A stretch of DNA of 64,000 bases, taken from positions 5,084,001-5,148,000 of the forward strand of contig CAMRHE010000018.1 of assembly GCA_947044405.1 (NCBI GenBank). The letters run 5' to 3'. A program made the translations under genes and the position numbers. Shown one piece after another: positions 36,287-50,418 of this stretch. How positions within the stretch are numbered: the first letter of the stretch is position 1; each line of letters begins with the position of its first letter. This DNA comes from Leptodactylus fallax (Eukaryota; Chordata; Amphibia; Anura; Leptodactylidae). Under the pieces are notes generated by a model that made no database searches, was not told where the DNA came from, and saw nothing but the letters and a program-made list of their open reading frames with translations.

Positions 36287-38317
36287 TTAAAGTTTTTAAA
36301 AGCTCTTTACTGTCAAATCCAACAAATATATTAGATATAGATACTTTCTTGCAAGACTTACAAAATCGCAGCTGATATACACTGTCTACCAGTACATGTA
36401 TAGAGTGAAAGAAAAGTTTCCCTTTATAGAAGGACAGTTCATCCAAGTTCATTTCTCTAATAATTACACTATGTTATATTTCCGCTCATTCTCGACAGAC
36501 CTGTGACTCAATCTAGTGCAGTCAATTGCTTTGAATATTAGGAAGTTATTTTAGGAAGCCAAAACCACATTCAAGTAAAGTGCTTACAAATATCCATATG
36601 TCTATGACGATTATGCCATATGTGATCTATGGTATTAAAGAATGACTAGTTGCAGGAAAACAGAACAAAGATTAAAGAGTATTTCCAAATGTAAAACAAC
36701 GTTTTGTAAATGAATATTACAGGTGAATATGAGAAACTTGGTAACATATCTTATGAAAGAAATATATTTCCTTGTCCATTTGTCAGATGGCGTTGCTTTT
36801 ACATAGACGTCTATGGAGAGGGAAGGAGGGAAGAGAAAGCTGCTGGAAAACATACATAAATAACTGCAGCTGCTACACTCTTCGGGAGGGAGAGCTCTTT
36901 TGGCACCGCTACTTTTAAGATGAGACTCTACCATATCACTGAATGGATGAGCTGAGTGTAGAGGTGGATTCGGTAAAAATAATCTAGTGTTGACCTCCGC
37001 TTAACCAGAGTAAGATGCATTTAATTTATTAAAAGGATCATCTTAATAAAATAGGTGCATTTCCTGCTCTCCATATCTCAAATCTACATAGTTAATACAA
37101 GGTGTAGATTTGACCAATCAATTACTCCAGTTCCAGGCCTAAATTATAGTAACTATGTTGGGCTGTGGAAGCCCCACCCATTGTTATAAGCCCCGCCTAC
37201 CATTTAGAGACGTGGCATGCAGGACACAAATGCTGCAACAGGCATGTGCTGAAATTTGCGACTTTTATCATATATTTCATACCCGAAATTGGCATAAAAT
37301 GTATGATAAATATGCCCCAATACTTTTTGGTCTTGCTTTTAATTAAAAAAACGGAGAAGTTCTTTAAGCAAAATGTGCCAAAATTCTGACACCAGAAAAA
37401 AAAACTTTCTAAAATGCTGTGTGCCACATTTACCCAGTGTTTTAGACACTTTTTAGCGTTTTTCCCACCTTGTGTGCAAAAGGAGCATGGCCTATCATGG
37501 AAGGAACAAGGCCTCATGGGCAAGGAGTGGCCTAAGTACACCAAAAATGAGCCAAGAACTAATAAGTTGCGTAATGTTAGACTAGACAGACTAAGCATAC
37601 GCCAAGCTACATCAGACACTTTCATAGATCTGTATTTACTATTAGTACATAAAACAACAACTATGACATAAGATATAAACATAACAGTTCATACAGCCCA
37701 GCACTTCTGGAAGCACAAGACAATCTCATATTGTCAGTGAATAGTCTGTGTACTACAGAAGAGTACATTTTCTTTTTTGAGAAGGTGATCAGATGAGTGC
37801 ACACAATTGTTTCTCTAGTTAACCTGCATTTCGATCAGTTAGGTTGTACACTGACATACATTTGTACAGACTGACATTTTATTTCATTCAATAATGTGAG
37901 CAATGTCTACAAATAATCAAGTCATCATATCACTTATTTAGGTACTATCAGCATCTTTCAGACAGTGCTAATGTGTATCTGACAATTTTCATGTGAGCAA
38001 GCAGGATGTGGAATTGTTATGAATTGTCTGTGCATCGTCTTATAAGTGACACTCTCTCAGTGCAGTAATAGATATAGGCTTGACCACTTGGCTATACAAA
38101 GAATAATAACTGTAGAAACTGGGAGTCAAATAGACAAACAGCCGCACCCCCGGGAGGTCACTGAAAATAAGCCTGCCCCCCCCCCCCCCAGCCCAGAACC
38201 TCGCCGGCTGGTACACATCAAGAGTTTGTGCTGGCCAGCACCTCCATAGAGTCATGTACCGCCATATAATATGGACTGCGAATGCACTATCCATATTATA
38301 CTGTGCGGGGGCCACAA

Positions 38318-38770
38318 TGGATCATTATACCCTGCTGGGGCCACTATGGAGCATTATATCCTGAGGGGGCCACTATGGAGCATTATACCATGCAGGGGCC
38401 ACTGTGGAACATATTATACTGTGCAGGGGCCATTGTGGAGCATTATACTGTGCAGGGGCCATTGTGGAGCATTATACTGTGTAGGGGCCACTGTGGAGCA
38501 TTATCCTGTGCAGGGGTCACTGTGGAGCATATTATACCATGCAAGGGCCACTGTGGAGCATTATCCTGTGCAGGGGCCACTGTGGAGCATTATACTGTGT
38601 AGGGGCCACTGTGGAGCATTATCCTGTGCAGGGGTCACTGTGGAGCATATTATACCATGCAAGGGCCACTGTGGAGCATTATCCTGTGCAGGGGCCACTG
38701 TGGAGCATATTATACTCTGCGGGGGCCACTGTGGAGCATTATACTGTATGGGGGCCATTGTGGAACATAG
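38318..38770. repeat. 29-bp minisatellite (GGGGCCACTGTGGAGCATTA unit)
   Basis: About fifteen tandem units of 29 bp, some 32 bp through an extra ATT, read GGGGCCACTGTGGAGCATTA followed by TACTGTGCA. The unit has no stop codon in any plus-strand frame and its length is not a multiple of three, so long spurious frames arise in several phases. It is not a gene. Confidence 0.9.
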
Positions 38771-38798
38771 TATAGTGTTTATGTATGTATGTGTGCAT

Positions 38799-38820
38799 AA
38801 TATATATATATATATATATA

Positions 38821-38864
<44 letters not shown>

Positions 38865-38867
38865 AGG
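38799..38867. repeat. (TA)n microsatellite with terminal CA repeat
   Basis: Alternating TA, interrupted by TTTATT in the middle, ends in cacacacaa. It lies directly between the minisatellite and a Tc1 fragment. Confidence 0.95.
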
Positions 38868-38871
38868 AAAT

Positions 38872-39060
38872 AAGTATTTGATCCCTTGCTGATTTTGTAA
38901 GTTTGCCCACTGAAAGACATGAACAGTCTATAATTTTAAGGGTAGGTTAATTTTAACAGTGAGAGATAGAATAAAATCCGGAAAATCACATTGTATAAAT
39001 TTTATAAACTTATTTGCATTTTGCAGAGAGAAATAAGTATTTAATCCCCTACCAACCTAC
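38872..39060. mobile_element. End fragment of a third Tc1-like element
   Basis: GAAATAAGTATTTGATCCC, a second inverted-direction aaataagtatttaatcccc about 150 bp on, and the leader ggtaggttaattttaacagtg are typical of a Tc1-like element common in fish and frogs. No transposase remains. Confidence 0.65.
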
Positions 39061-39239
39061 CAAGAGTTTACATATTTACCAAATGCCAAAAAATCATGAA
39101 AAATTCATTGTTGCCCTGAAGCTTTCTCTGTGTGACTGTAATGATGGTATACAGAGGTGATTACAATATTACAGCCAAACGAGAAGGTTATTGAGCGAGT
39201 GAGAACTAGGAGTCTAAAGATGGATGCTGAAGGTGTAGT

Positions 39240-39526
39240 GGGTGGGCTAGTTAGGGAAACAGGGAGGGGGTGTGAGTGAGAAAGAGAGGGGGAGGGAGGA
39301 GAGAGGTAGGTGGAGTGAGTCAGCTCTGAGTGAAGAGCAATACATCATGGTAGTTGTAGTTGATAAGAGAAAAGGAAGCTACCCATGTAAACAAATGCAG
39401 AAGATCCCAGGAGCTCCCAGAGAAACCCAGAAATCACTCAAAACACTGCTAAAGGTATTTGGGTGCACTATTAATAGCACTAACAGACCTTTTTTGAAAA
39501 ATGATTTTTTTGCCCGGAAAACCCCT
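39240..39526. mobile_element. Half of a TTAA-type MITE
   Basis: The right end CCCGGAAAACCCCT is followed by TTAA (39527-39530). The last 250 bp are homologous, reversed, to the left part of 25359-26103 (shared gggtgcactattaatagcac and tgtaaacaaatgcag-like runs). The left terminus was not located. Confidence 0.5.
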
Positions 39527-39606
39527 TTAATACTAAAATGCAGATCACTGTATACTGTCTTATATTGTGACCAGTGTAACTAAGGTGTACAGGACTGTTC
39601 AACTTA

Positions 39607-39900
39607 AGGCTAAGGCCCCACGTAGCAAAATGCAGCAAAAAACACTGCAGAAAAAAACACAGCAGAAATCAATTTTTCATTGAGTTTCTCTCCGCGGACT
39701 TTCTTCCCTTATTATACCTATATGAAAATTGCCATAGTTTCCGCAGGTATAATTGACATGCTGCGCAAAACACAAGTGTTTTTGAAAACGCAGGTTTTTT
39801 TGCTGCAGATTTTTTTCTGCAATATGTAGATAGGATTAGACATAACCCCATTCACTTTGCTGGTACTGTAAAACACACTGTTTCCACAGTGGCAAAAATG
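39607..39900. mobile_element. MITE of the GGCTAAGGCCCCAC family
   Basis: It starts AGGCTAAGGCCCCACGTAGC after TTA (39604-39606) and carries the family interior (attatacctatatgaaaat, ggtactgtaaaacaca). The right terminus is degraded. A run of about 21 G follows at 39943-39963. Confidence 0.6.
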
Positions 39901-40446
39901 CTGCAAGTTATGAAGGGAAAAAAAAGTTTTGCAGAGCACAGTGGGGGGGGGGGGGGGGGGGGGTTAGAGGTCTCATTCCTCTGCTGATGTGCTGACTCTT
40001 GGAGTACAGCAGAGTTGGTGACGCTACAGCCAGCCAGAGCACTGGAAGAAGAAGCTGAGCACTGAGACTTCTAGCCCCTTGTTGTGCTCTGTAAAGCTAA
40101 TAATAGGGGTGCCCGCGGACCCGCATAAATATTAGTAGGTACTAGCTTTTTTTTCCCTGCATAACCCCATTAAATGTAAATAAATTGTTATATTTATTCA
40201 ATTATAAAGGTTCCTTAGGGAAATAAAACACAGGGTGTGTTTTACTTTTATATCTGAATATCTATATCTTTCTATCTATTCAAATCTATCTACTCGTTTA
40301 TCTATCTTATTGAAATAAATGAAAGAAAGGTGTAGCACTTCAGCAAAATTCCAGTAAACAAATGAGTAAAGGTTCATTGCTTGTGTTTCATTGGATGTTC
40401 ACTGGAGTGCCACAACTTCATTTAATTTTTTTGGAGTACAGATGTA

Positions 40447-40869
40447 TCAGAGTTGGGTTCACACCTGCGCTTGAGTCCGTCCGCTGCCAATCCGAGTGAA
40501 AATCTTGGGGAACGGGATAGGCATCGGATACCGACAGGTTAGCGACGCATTGGTTAAAAACCCATTCATTTGAATGGGTTTTTAAAGCAATGCGCGGGTG
40601 TGCGCTTACACCGTCTGCGCTGCGAATCCTTTTTTTTCGTCGGAAACAAAGTCGGACATGCAGGACTTCGTGTCCGACAAAAAAAAACGGCTTCGCAGCG
40701 CAGAGGGTGTAAGCGCACACCTGCGCATTGTTTTAAAAACCCATTCAAATGAATGGGTTTTTAACCAATGCGTCGCTAACCTGTCGGTATCCGATGCCTA
40801 TCCTGTTCCCCGAGATTTTCACTCGGATTGGCAGCAGACGGACTCAAGCGCAGGTGTGAACCCACCCTA
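40447..40869. mobile_element. 423-bp near-perfect palindromic MITE
   Basis: The arms of about 200 bp begin GGGTTCACACCTGCGCTTGA and are inverted copies with only scattered changes. They meet at GTCGGACA...TGTCCGAC around a 12-base loop near 40665. The same terminal phrase TTCACACCTGCGCTTG opens the element at 48067. It is non-coding; mirrored open frames on both strands are a by-product of the palindrome. Confidence 0.8.
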
Positions 40870-40997
40870 AACTTCCAAATACTTCCAGCAATGTGCCAGA
40901 AGTTGTATCAAGAACTGCCCATAAATGCAAATTAAAGGCTTTAGTTGCTGACACCACCACTCTTCACAGAGTGTTGCTTACTACTTTCTTTGTTTGC

Positions 40998-40999
<2 letters not shown>

Positions 41000-41047
<48 letters not shown>
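41000..41047. repeat. (ATCT)n microsatellite
   Basis: About twelve uninterrupted ATCT units. Confidence 0.95.
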
Positions 41048-42235
41048 ATATGCTAACATACCACAATGTACTTAAATTCATTGCTGCCTAAGGCAGTAGG
41101 CTTTTCACAGTTCCAGTAACTGAATAGGATTTAATACATACAAGTTAACTTGTGGGAAAACCAATTTGAATCACGAGAGACTTTTTTTTTCCCCCTCTTT
41201 CTTACATGTTAAATATTTGTACTAAAGAGCATCCCACTCAAGGGAATGAGAAATGAAAATAGTGAATAAGCAATAAAACGTCTATGCTACTTGGATAAAT
41301 GGAAAAATAAAAATCTGCACTGAGGAAATATCTCAGCTCGGCAAGATTACTTTATATAGAAAAGAGCAAAATTAACTGGAATATATTGGTTTAAAAAGAT
41401 AAATGCCTATCCACTCCTCGTAGGATTCTGAAGAAATGAAAAATAATGTTCTTTTAGGACACATTTTCTGACTTTATGTTTTGGGGTGAGAGAAAGATGA
41501 TGATTTCAAAAGCATCACAGAAACAAAGTTCTTTCTGAGAAATGAGATGAATGTTATCGTGTTATTTCAATGAAAACAAATAACGTATTATCGTGGAAGT
41601 TGTATAAAGTAGGCAATGGATAATATTTGGTAGGTTGCATATAGCTTCCTAGTGCAAGGAACAATGGTCAAGCTGAAGTGCCATCCCTTTGACTGACACA
41701 CTTCATTTCATAAAAATAAGTGTCAACTTCTCAGATCTGCATGAAACATGACTTTTTAGGGGAAAGTCACGGCTGAACACAAATTTCCCCTGCAGCGGCA
41801 GCTACAAAAGAAGTGTATTATTAAGCAGCCATGCAAATGTTAGCATCTTTCTATTTAGGCTCATAGAGAGGAAACCTGAGTAGGGGACACCCTCCTCAAT
41901 ATCCATATTCCCCAATGTAGCATGGGGAAAGGGGTTGCTGAGATGAATCAACTACTATAAGCCCTTAAAAGTCTAATTAAATAGTGGGATCTCATGATCA
42001 CGAGAACATCTGTCATGTCATATATATGGTGAAATGGTTCGGCATTGGGTCATATTCACACAAACCAGAAATTGCTGACATAAAAAGCAATCTATCTCTT
42101 TTCATACAAAAGGTAAAGATCAGCTTTCTTCGTCCTACAGGTTTCCATATGGTGCAGAGAGTCATCTGCCCCTTTATGGCCACCCTAACACACCTCTTCC
42201 ATATTATCATTAAAATGAAATATTGTGAAACAGAT

Positions 42236-42540
42236 CTAAGGCCGGTTGTAGGCTGCACATGGGGGACACGCGAATGTCCCCGTGTGCCACTCGTGCACGG
42301 GCCGTGCTTCCACGGCGCCTTTCATTAAATGAATAGGAGCCACGGAAGCACGGGACGCAAAATAGGACAGGAATAGGACCTGTCCTATCTGATGCGGCTT
42401 AGAATGTAGGCCCGTACACGGGGCCGTGAAAATCATGGTCATGTGTACGAGCCCATAGAAAAGAATGGGTCAGTGTGCTATCTGTGAAATACACGGATAG
42501 CACACTGACCCACACCATGGTCGTTTGCAAGGGGCCTTAG
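42236..42540. mobile_element. CG-rich MITE (CTAAGGCC ends)
   Basis: CTAAGGCC at the left pairs with GGCCTTAG at the right, and CATGGTCGTTTGCAAGGGGC links it to the family at 17745-18203. Short internal hairpins (gtgcttccacggcgcc against its mirror) are visible. Non-coding. Confidence 0.55.
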
Positions 42541-42634
42541 TACGAGGCAGGAGCTATATTTGGATACGTAATGCTGGTTTATTCTATAAAACCTGCTGAC
42601 TCCAATATAGTAGCATCCACATTACATATTTTGG

Positions 42635-42636
<2 letters not shown>

Positions 42637-42675
<39 letters not shown>
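42637..42675. repeat. (TA)n microsatellite
   Basis: About nineteen uninterrupted TA units. Confidence 0.95.
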
Positions 42676-42677
<2 letters not shown>

Positions 42678-43839
42678 GTAAAACAAGGTTTTTATTACTT
42701 ATTGGATTATTCAGGTAAATTCCTGTCTGTGTTGGAGTATGCAAGTCAGTACATTTTTTAAGAGTTCCTCTCTGAAAAAGCCTACATATTGGCAGACAAA
42801 ATATATGTTTTGAAATATGACAAAACTAAAGAATCTTCAAATAACCACCAAAATAATAGAAACCAGAAGATAAATTAAGGGTATAACATACAAATCAGAT
42901 CTTTTCAATGTGATGCTTGGAATCTGTCAGCTTCTTGGGAAGTCTCCTCCTTGTTTTTCTAAAGCCAGACTTACAATAGACACATTCAGTCATTTATGAA
43001 ACACACAAATCTTCTAGATCTGATTTAAAGAGGACCTGTCACATTTTTCGTTTTTGTGCACAAAGCAAGAACACAGTCTTGCGTACATTTTGCCATTTTT
43101 TTCACAAAAGATTGGGTGTATGAGCACACAAATAAAGACTTAGGTTATCTTATGTTATTTCCCAGTCTCTCCTGACCTGAAGGTCAAATAAGAAGAAGCT
43201 GGGTCCGTCCAGCAGTATATGTATTTAGAGGTAGTCATACATAATCAAAACAGGAGATAATGTGTATGATAAATATTATGCCAATGTTGTTAACTGATTA
43301 AGAAAAAGTTGAAGGTGAGAACTTTACTTTAAGGCTGTTGCCCAGAATTTAAAAAAAATATGTCTATGTCTGCTTTTTTATAAAAAAAAAAACATCTGCC
43401 CTCAGGCTGTGTGTGGCAATGCAGCTTAGCCCTATTCACTTCAATGGAGTTGAGCTGCAATTCCAAACACAACCCATCGACAGGTCTGGCACGGTTTCAG
43501 GAAGTAAAGAGACATGTTTTTCTAATCTTGGACAACCCCTGGACAAAAGTTCAAGTGTGTGGCCAATGAAATGTACTTCACAGTATACTGTATGCCAAAA
43601 TATCATTATGTGTGGTTGCTGCTATTGTTGCTCTACATCCCCGATTTTTGGACCATCATGTAATACCAGATTAAAAATTAAACACCAGGTGCCAAACCAT
43701 AGAAATCTCATTGCATAAAACTGTAAACTTACATAGTAAAAGATGTTGCATCAAGACTGTCCAGAGACATAAAATTACATGAATGACATAAAATGTGTAT
43801 GAAATCTCAATCGCTATTTTTTGGTATTTCTAATACTTA

Positions 43840-45648
<1,809 letters not shown>

Positions 45649-45999
45649 CTGGAATTACTTTTGCCCATTTCACCACCTGTATCATCTGCTTTCCAGCCAG
45701 ACGGTTGAGGCTGGACAAGAGGTGCTCCGCTGTGTCTGGCTGAGCACTGTCATATCCTGCATACACTATGTCAGGTTCAATGTTTTCAAGTATCACAGTA
45801 GCTGACAGGGAAAGTCCAGGGGATACAGCAGATATAATTGGAACGATAGTTGTGTTTGTGGAAACAGAGGTCTCTTTTGAGGTGGATGTGAATGTAGGTT
45901 CCTCTTTAGGACTCTGCGGAGTAGTTTGTTGATGTGGTGGTGGTTGCTGGTGTTCTTCATGGACTCCTTTTAATTTTCCTAACTTTTTTGACTTTCGAG
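45649..45999 (-). CDS. nr3c2: nr3c2 exon 5: hinge and start of ligand-binding domain
   Basis: This 351-bp exon encodes the hinge, starting [15 protein letters not shown], then a Gln/Pro-rich stretch ([18 protein letters not shown]), a Ser/Thr-rich linker, and the first helices: [31 protein letters not shown]. The Asn and Gln equivalent to human N770 and Q776, which contact the steroid, are present. The acceptor is catttcag; the first codon (G|CT, Ala) is shared with the zinc-finger exon, which lies outside the window. The human hinge has a longer polyproline run, here reduced to three prolines. The Ser/Thr linker is the least conserved part. Confidence 0.96.
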
Positions 46000-47467
46000 C
46001 TGAAATGACAAAAACAAAATGAAAATTAGATTATAGAGACATGTATGTCACCAAACTTTCTGTAAGAGATGTCTGATATTGAAGCTCTGTGAAGTGATGA
46101 TAAAGAATGAGGGTACAATTAGATGTACAAGACTGTGCTGAGTAATATTACACTGAATTGTCAATTTTGCATGCTTTTGCTCATTTTGTGCAGATGGAAC
46201 GTATTTTCATAGAAATTATACAAAGTCATGCAATGTCAGCTTTGATATCCACATTCTTTGAAGAGTGACTAGTTCTGGTTCTATGAATCAGATGGCCATC
46301 GGAGACTTTCTTAAAAGTTTTACCCTGACCATATCTGATATGATAGGGTCATCTTATAAGAAATGACCTAAGAAATACCTCTAATCTTTCCAAAACCCAA
46401 CCTCTTTGGCAGAGGACAAGGTTAGCATCACTAAGATTCTGACACAACCACATCTAAACAAAGAGCTATTTAAATCAATATAGTTTTTTTTACAAAGTTC
46501 TGTCAGATTTCCAAAAAGTGAAAAGTTTGGGCAGAGCTGAAGGGTTTAAAAGGTTCTGTTCATTCTTGAAATTGGTTGTGGTCAGGGAATTCAGTTCCAG
46601 ATATAGATGTCTACTATACAGTTACACACACAATTTCTTTGCCACAATCATGTGCCAAAATATAACTTTGTAACTGTTTTTTTTTTTTTTTTAAACAATC
46701 TTACGATTGTGTTAATTAGGAAAAAATATCACCGTGTATGTTTCTTCTCTCCCTCCAGCAGACTCTTCTCCTATTCCCCCTTCCACTATTCATTTATTAT
46801 AATATAAGCAGTTGTCCTGTGTACTTTGCCAAGTGAGGAGATCTAGGTGGGTGACACTTCAAGCAGCCAATGCACAAATACACCCCACAAGCCGAGTATA
46901 ATAGTGACTGGTAGTATACGTTGTTTAGTGCATTATATATTCTTTCAATAAAACACACCTGCCACCAGGTATTGTGCGGTCACCACTCATTTCTGTTTAG
47001 GAGATGGAGTTGGGAAGCAATGTACAACAAGCAACCACAGGCAAAAATCAGGTGCTCTGGCAAGTGGGTGCACCAAATAGCTCACTTGCATATGGAATTT
47101 AAATTTAGTTTCTTGGCTAAAAGATTGTGCAATGTGTAAATAACAGACACTACAACAGGAAACAAGCAGTTCAAAGGCAGTTTTGGTGGTGGTAGAACCT
47201 CCTGAACTTTATCTACTGTTACTGTATCTGCCAGTAAAGAGGATCCAGTAGGGGCATAAAGAAATAACTAACTCGGTTTACACTGTCCACTATCTTGACT
47301 TTGTTTCCCACACCAGATTATCACGGTTAAATTACAATGTAATATTTGAGACTTTTTGCAATTACATTTACAAACTACAGTGCTACTAAACTCCGGAGAA
47401 AATAGTTATGCATTTGATGTTATTTCACATCATGATGTTATGTTAATAAGGGGCACCAAAAGCAAAA

Positions 47468-47652
47468 TATTGGGGGGGAAGGGGGGGGGGGGGGCATCCT
47501 GGGGGGGGGGGCGGGGGGGGGGGGGGGGGGGCGGCCCGCGCCGCGCGGCGGAGGGGGGGGGGAAAAAAAAGGGGGGACTAAAGAGGGGGGTGGGGGGGGG
47601 GAAGAAAAAACGGGGGCAAAAAGGGGGGGGGGGCCGGGGCCCCCCCCCATAC
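47468..47652. repeat. Poly-G block, probable consensus artefact
   Basis: About 185 bp are almost entirely G with short A and C islands, ending in a C run. The composition is unlike anything around it and resembles noise at a weakly covered or gap-filled position. A real G-rich tract of unknown length may underlie it. Apparent proline- and glycine-rich frames are meaningless. Confidence 0.7.
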
Positions 47653-48066
47653 TAAAGCTGGTTAAACTTCTTTGAGCTCCTTTCTGATTTATTTGATGCT
47701 GGCAGTCTGTCCTTTGGTGCACTGGGGTGAGAAGATTTATGATCCACAGCCTTCCATGGCAAAAATACCAGTTTCCCAGAAGCATACAGTCAAGGAGGGA
47801 TTCTGTGGAGGAGGCTGTGGCACAAAAGGGGGAAACATTACAATGTGGGAGCACTGACAGGGGATGGGAATGATGGGAAAGCTTGTGTGCACAGACATGG
47901 TGAAAACAAGTCAAGTCCTTATGGCAGTCTACACCCAGATATAGAAAGAAAGGGAAATGTAAATATTGCCAAAATATATGGATGGGATGTGCCTGACAGT
48001 CATCTAGTGACCTATTACACCAGGGCCCATGAGCCTTTAGCTGCATGCCTGGTTTCATTCATCTAA

Positions 48067-48667
48067 TGCTTCGTTCACACCTGCGCTTGCTATCCGTCCG
48101 TCGTGTATCCGTTCTAAATGTCAGAAAAAGGATTGGGAACGGTTTGCAAACATTTCGTTTAAAAGCCCATTCACTTCAATGGGCTTTTAAAGCAATCCGT
48201 AGGTGTCCGATTGCAGCCTCTCTGACTCCAAACCGCTTTTTTTGTCGGACACAAAGTCGGACATGCAGGACTTTCTGTCCGTGCAAAAAAAAAAAAGGAT
48301 ACACGCGGACCGTCGCCAAACCGTCTTTTTTTAACATTAAAGTCTATGGGAGACAGACACAAACGGATTGGAATCCGTTTGTGTCCGTTTTACAATCCGT
48401 TTTATTTGCTTAATATTCTTCTCTGCACATGCGCAGACTGAAGAAAAAAAAAAAAAAAAAAAATATGGGAAAAACGGATTCAAAACGGATTAGCAAAACG
48501 TACACAAACGGACACCTTTTCACCAGGTATCCGTTTACCAATCCGTCTAAAATCATGGATTGTGGTATACATTTGGTAACCGTTTGTGTACGTTTTTTTA
48601 ATGAATGCGTTGTTTTCATAAAACGTTTAGCGACGGACGGATAGCAAGCGCAGGTGTGAACGAAGCA
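48067..48667. mobile_element. TAA-flanked MITE with 37-bp perfect terminal repeats
   Basis: The terminal repeats begin TGCTTCGTTCACACCTGCGC and match exactly over 37 bp. TAA flanks both ends (48064-48066 and 48668-48670). The interior holds shorter palindromes (aagcccattcacttcaatgg region; acaaacggattggaatccgt) and a run of 19 A. Part of the interior is shared with the 40447 palindrome. Three-base TAA sites suggest a Harbinger-type element. Non-coding. Confidence 0.8.
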
Positions 48668-49877
48668 TAACTTAGCTTTTTCAGTGACCAGAACATGGAT
48701 TTCTGGCCGCCCAACTTGGATGAATACAGTTCCTGTAACGCATGTCGTGCGTGTGAAAATACTCTATGTAGGGAGAGAATAGTGAAGGGATGAACTCTGA
48801 AGCATATTGCTGGCACTAATGGAGGGTAACCATGGAACGGTATTTGCGGTATTATGGTACTCTGATGGCACTAAATGGAGGAAAACTGAGAATCTGGCAT
48901 CAATCAGACAGTCTTGTAAAAAAAAAAAAAGAGAACCTTAACAATACCAAAATGCAAGAAAAGGAATAACAATCAAAACCAAAACAGGAAATCTGTGCAA
49001 ATCTCTATAACTTAATGCTACAAAAACATGCCACATTATATAACATACATATTTGCTTCTAAATCAAGCAATGTAATAGCTATACCGCACATACGGTACA
49101 AACTTCTAACCTTGACAATATTGTCTAGATATAAGCTGTCCTCCATAGGGCTGCTCTAATTGATTTGCGATTTTGGAAGAAAGTACATTAGTCGTCTACC
49201 TGGTAGGCAATCATAGACAATCATGTAAAACAGCTTAGTGGCATATTTTCATTTCTCCTGTGTGAACCGCTACGTCTGCAGTTCTTTTCTACAGTGTGAT
49301 TCTAATGGATTCAAATGAGAGTTCTTCAAAACTTTACAAGGGCTAAACGCCTATGACTACAGTATTTAGCACACGGCATCTTCACTGGTCACAAAATTAG
49401 ATATTTCATGATAAACTTGTAAAAATTAACGCAGTATATTAAGAAAGCTGATGTACCGCATTAGTTAGAGATGTGGTGCCTTCCACATTAGAGGAAATCA
49501 AAGCCAATGACTGTCTGGAAATATGCTGCCGTGATCAGGAATATTCATGCTGCAGAGCTGTCGCTCTCTTTTACCTTTTAAGCCATTTTAAAGGCAAATG
49601 ATTTTTGAAAACGCTCCTACTGCAATGTTCTTACTGTCGCTACCTGTAATTAAATAGGTCAGCACCGCTCAACTACCATTTCCACTAGCAAAACCCGATT
49701 TCTCATCTAATTATAAGTCTGCGTGATAAGTACGATGTGGGCTATCAGCTGGACCACTGAGACACCAGTGATTAAGGGAATATTGTGTTTTCAGCAAATA
49801 AAGCTTCTTCATTATACAAATATAAATCTATTTTTATAAATATACTTACAAAATAAATATAATCATTTTTTTCATCC

Positions 49878-50025
49878 TCTTGCTTATATAGCACCAACAT
49901 ATTCTGCAGCGTTTCACAAACAACGACATCACTCACTGTCGCCAGTATGGCTCACATTCTAAATTCACTATCAGTACAGAAAGAAACCAGAGCACACAAA
50001 GGAAACCCACACAAATACACAAATA
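49878..50025 (-). mobile_element. SINE/L2-type 3' tail fragment
   Basis: Read on the minus strand it gives tgtgtgggtttcctttgtg, ctgatagtgaatttagaatg and gctgcagaatatgttggtgc, the same tail as in 50255-50418. It lies in inverted orientation to that copy, 230 bp apart. Confidence 0.65.
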
Positions 50026-50254
50026 AACTTAATTTAGATGTTCCCCCTGACCAAACTGAAACCCATCTACCATGCTTGTATATTTATTTCTCATGATATC
50101 TGTATAGTAAGGTGTATCTTACTGGCATGGTTACGTGATGGTCACACAGGTGACAGTTTATTCCAGTGCATCAAGTATCTCTCTTGTAACAAGCCATATA
50201 TATACCTGTGTGATCATCACATGACAACGACTAATTTTCATCCTCTTCATAAAC

Positions 50255-50418
50255 AATTAATGTTCTCCCTGTGTTTGTGTGGGTTTCCTCTGGGTACTCC
50301 GGTTTCCTCCCACACTCCAAAGACATACTGCTAGGGAATTTAGATTGTGCGCCCTACTTTAAACAGTGTTGACAGTATCTGGAAAGCGCTGCGGAATATG
50401 ATGGTGCTAAATAAACCC
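50255..50418 (+). mobile_element. SINE/L2-type 3' tail fragment
   Basis: It contains gtgtgggtttcctctgggta, cccacactccaaagacatac and gaaagcgctgcggaatatg, followed by gtgctaaataaa. The tRNA-like head is absent. A TTAA-type MITE end (AGAGGACATTTCACC) begins 20 bp later at 50439. Confidence 0.65.

Noticed and set aside
37197..37682. A 161-codon minus frame
   Set aside because: It shows no recognisable domain, is biased by AT-rich sequence and overlaps a frog-type foldback repeat; no splice context supports it.
38318..38770. Regular repeats resembling a CRISPR array
   Set aside because: The units are directly tandem with no unique spacers, and the host is a vertebrate.
38271..38873. A 200-codon plus-strand open frame
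   Set aside because: It is produced entirely by the 29-bp minisatellite and TA repeats; the peptide merely cycles through the three translations of the unit.
40566..40870. Mirrored open frames on both strands around 40.6 kb
   Set aside because: They arise from the palindromic MITE; the same peptide reads on both strands because the arms are inverted copies.
47438..48058. A proline-rich 206-codon minus frame
   Set aside because: Its proline-rich half comes from the poly-G block, which looks like consensus noise; the rest has no domain.
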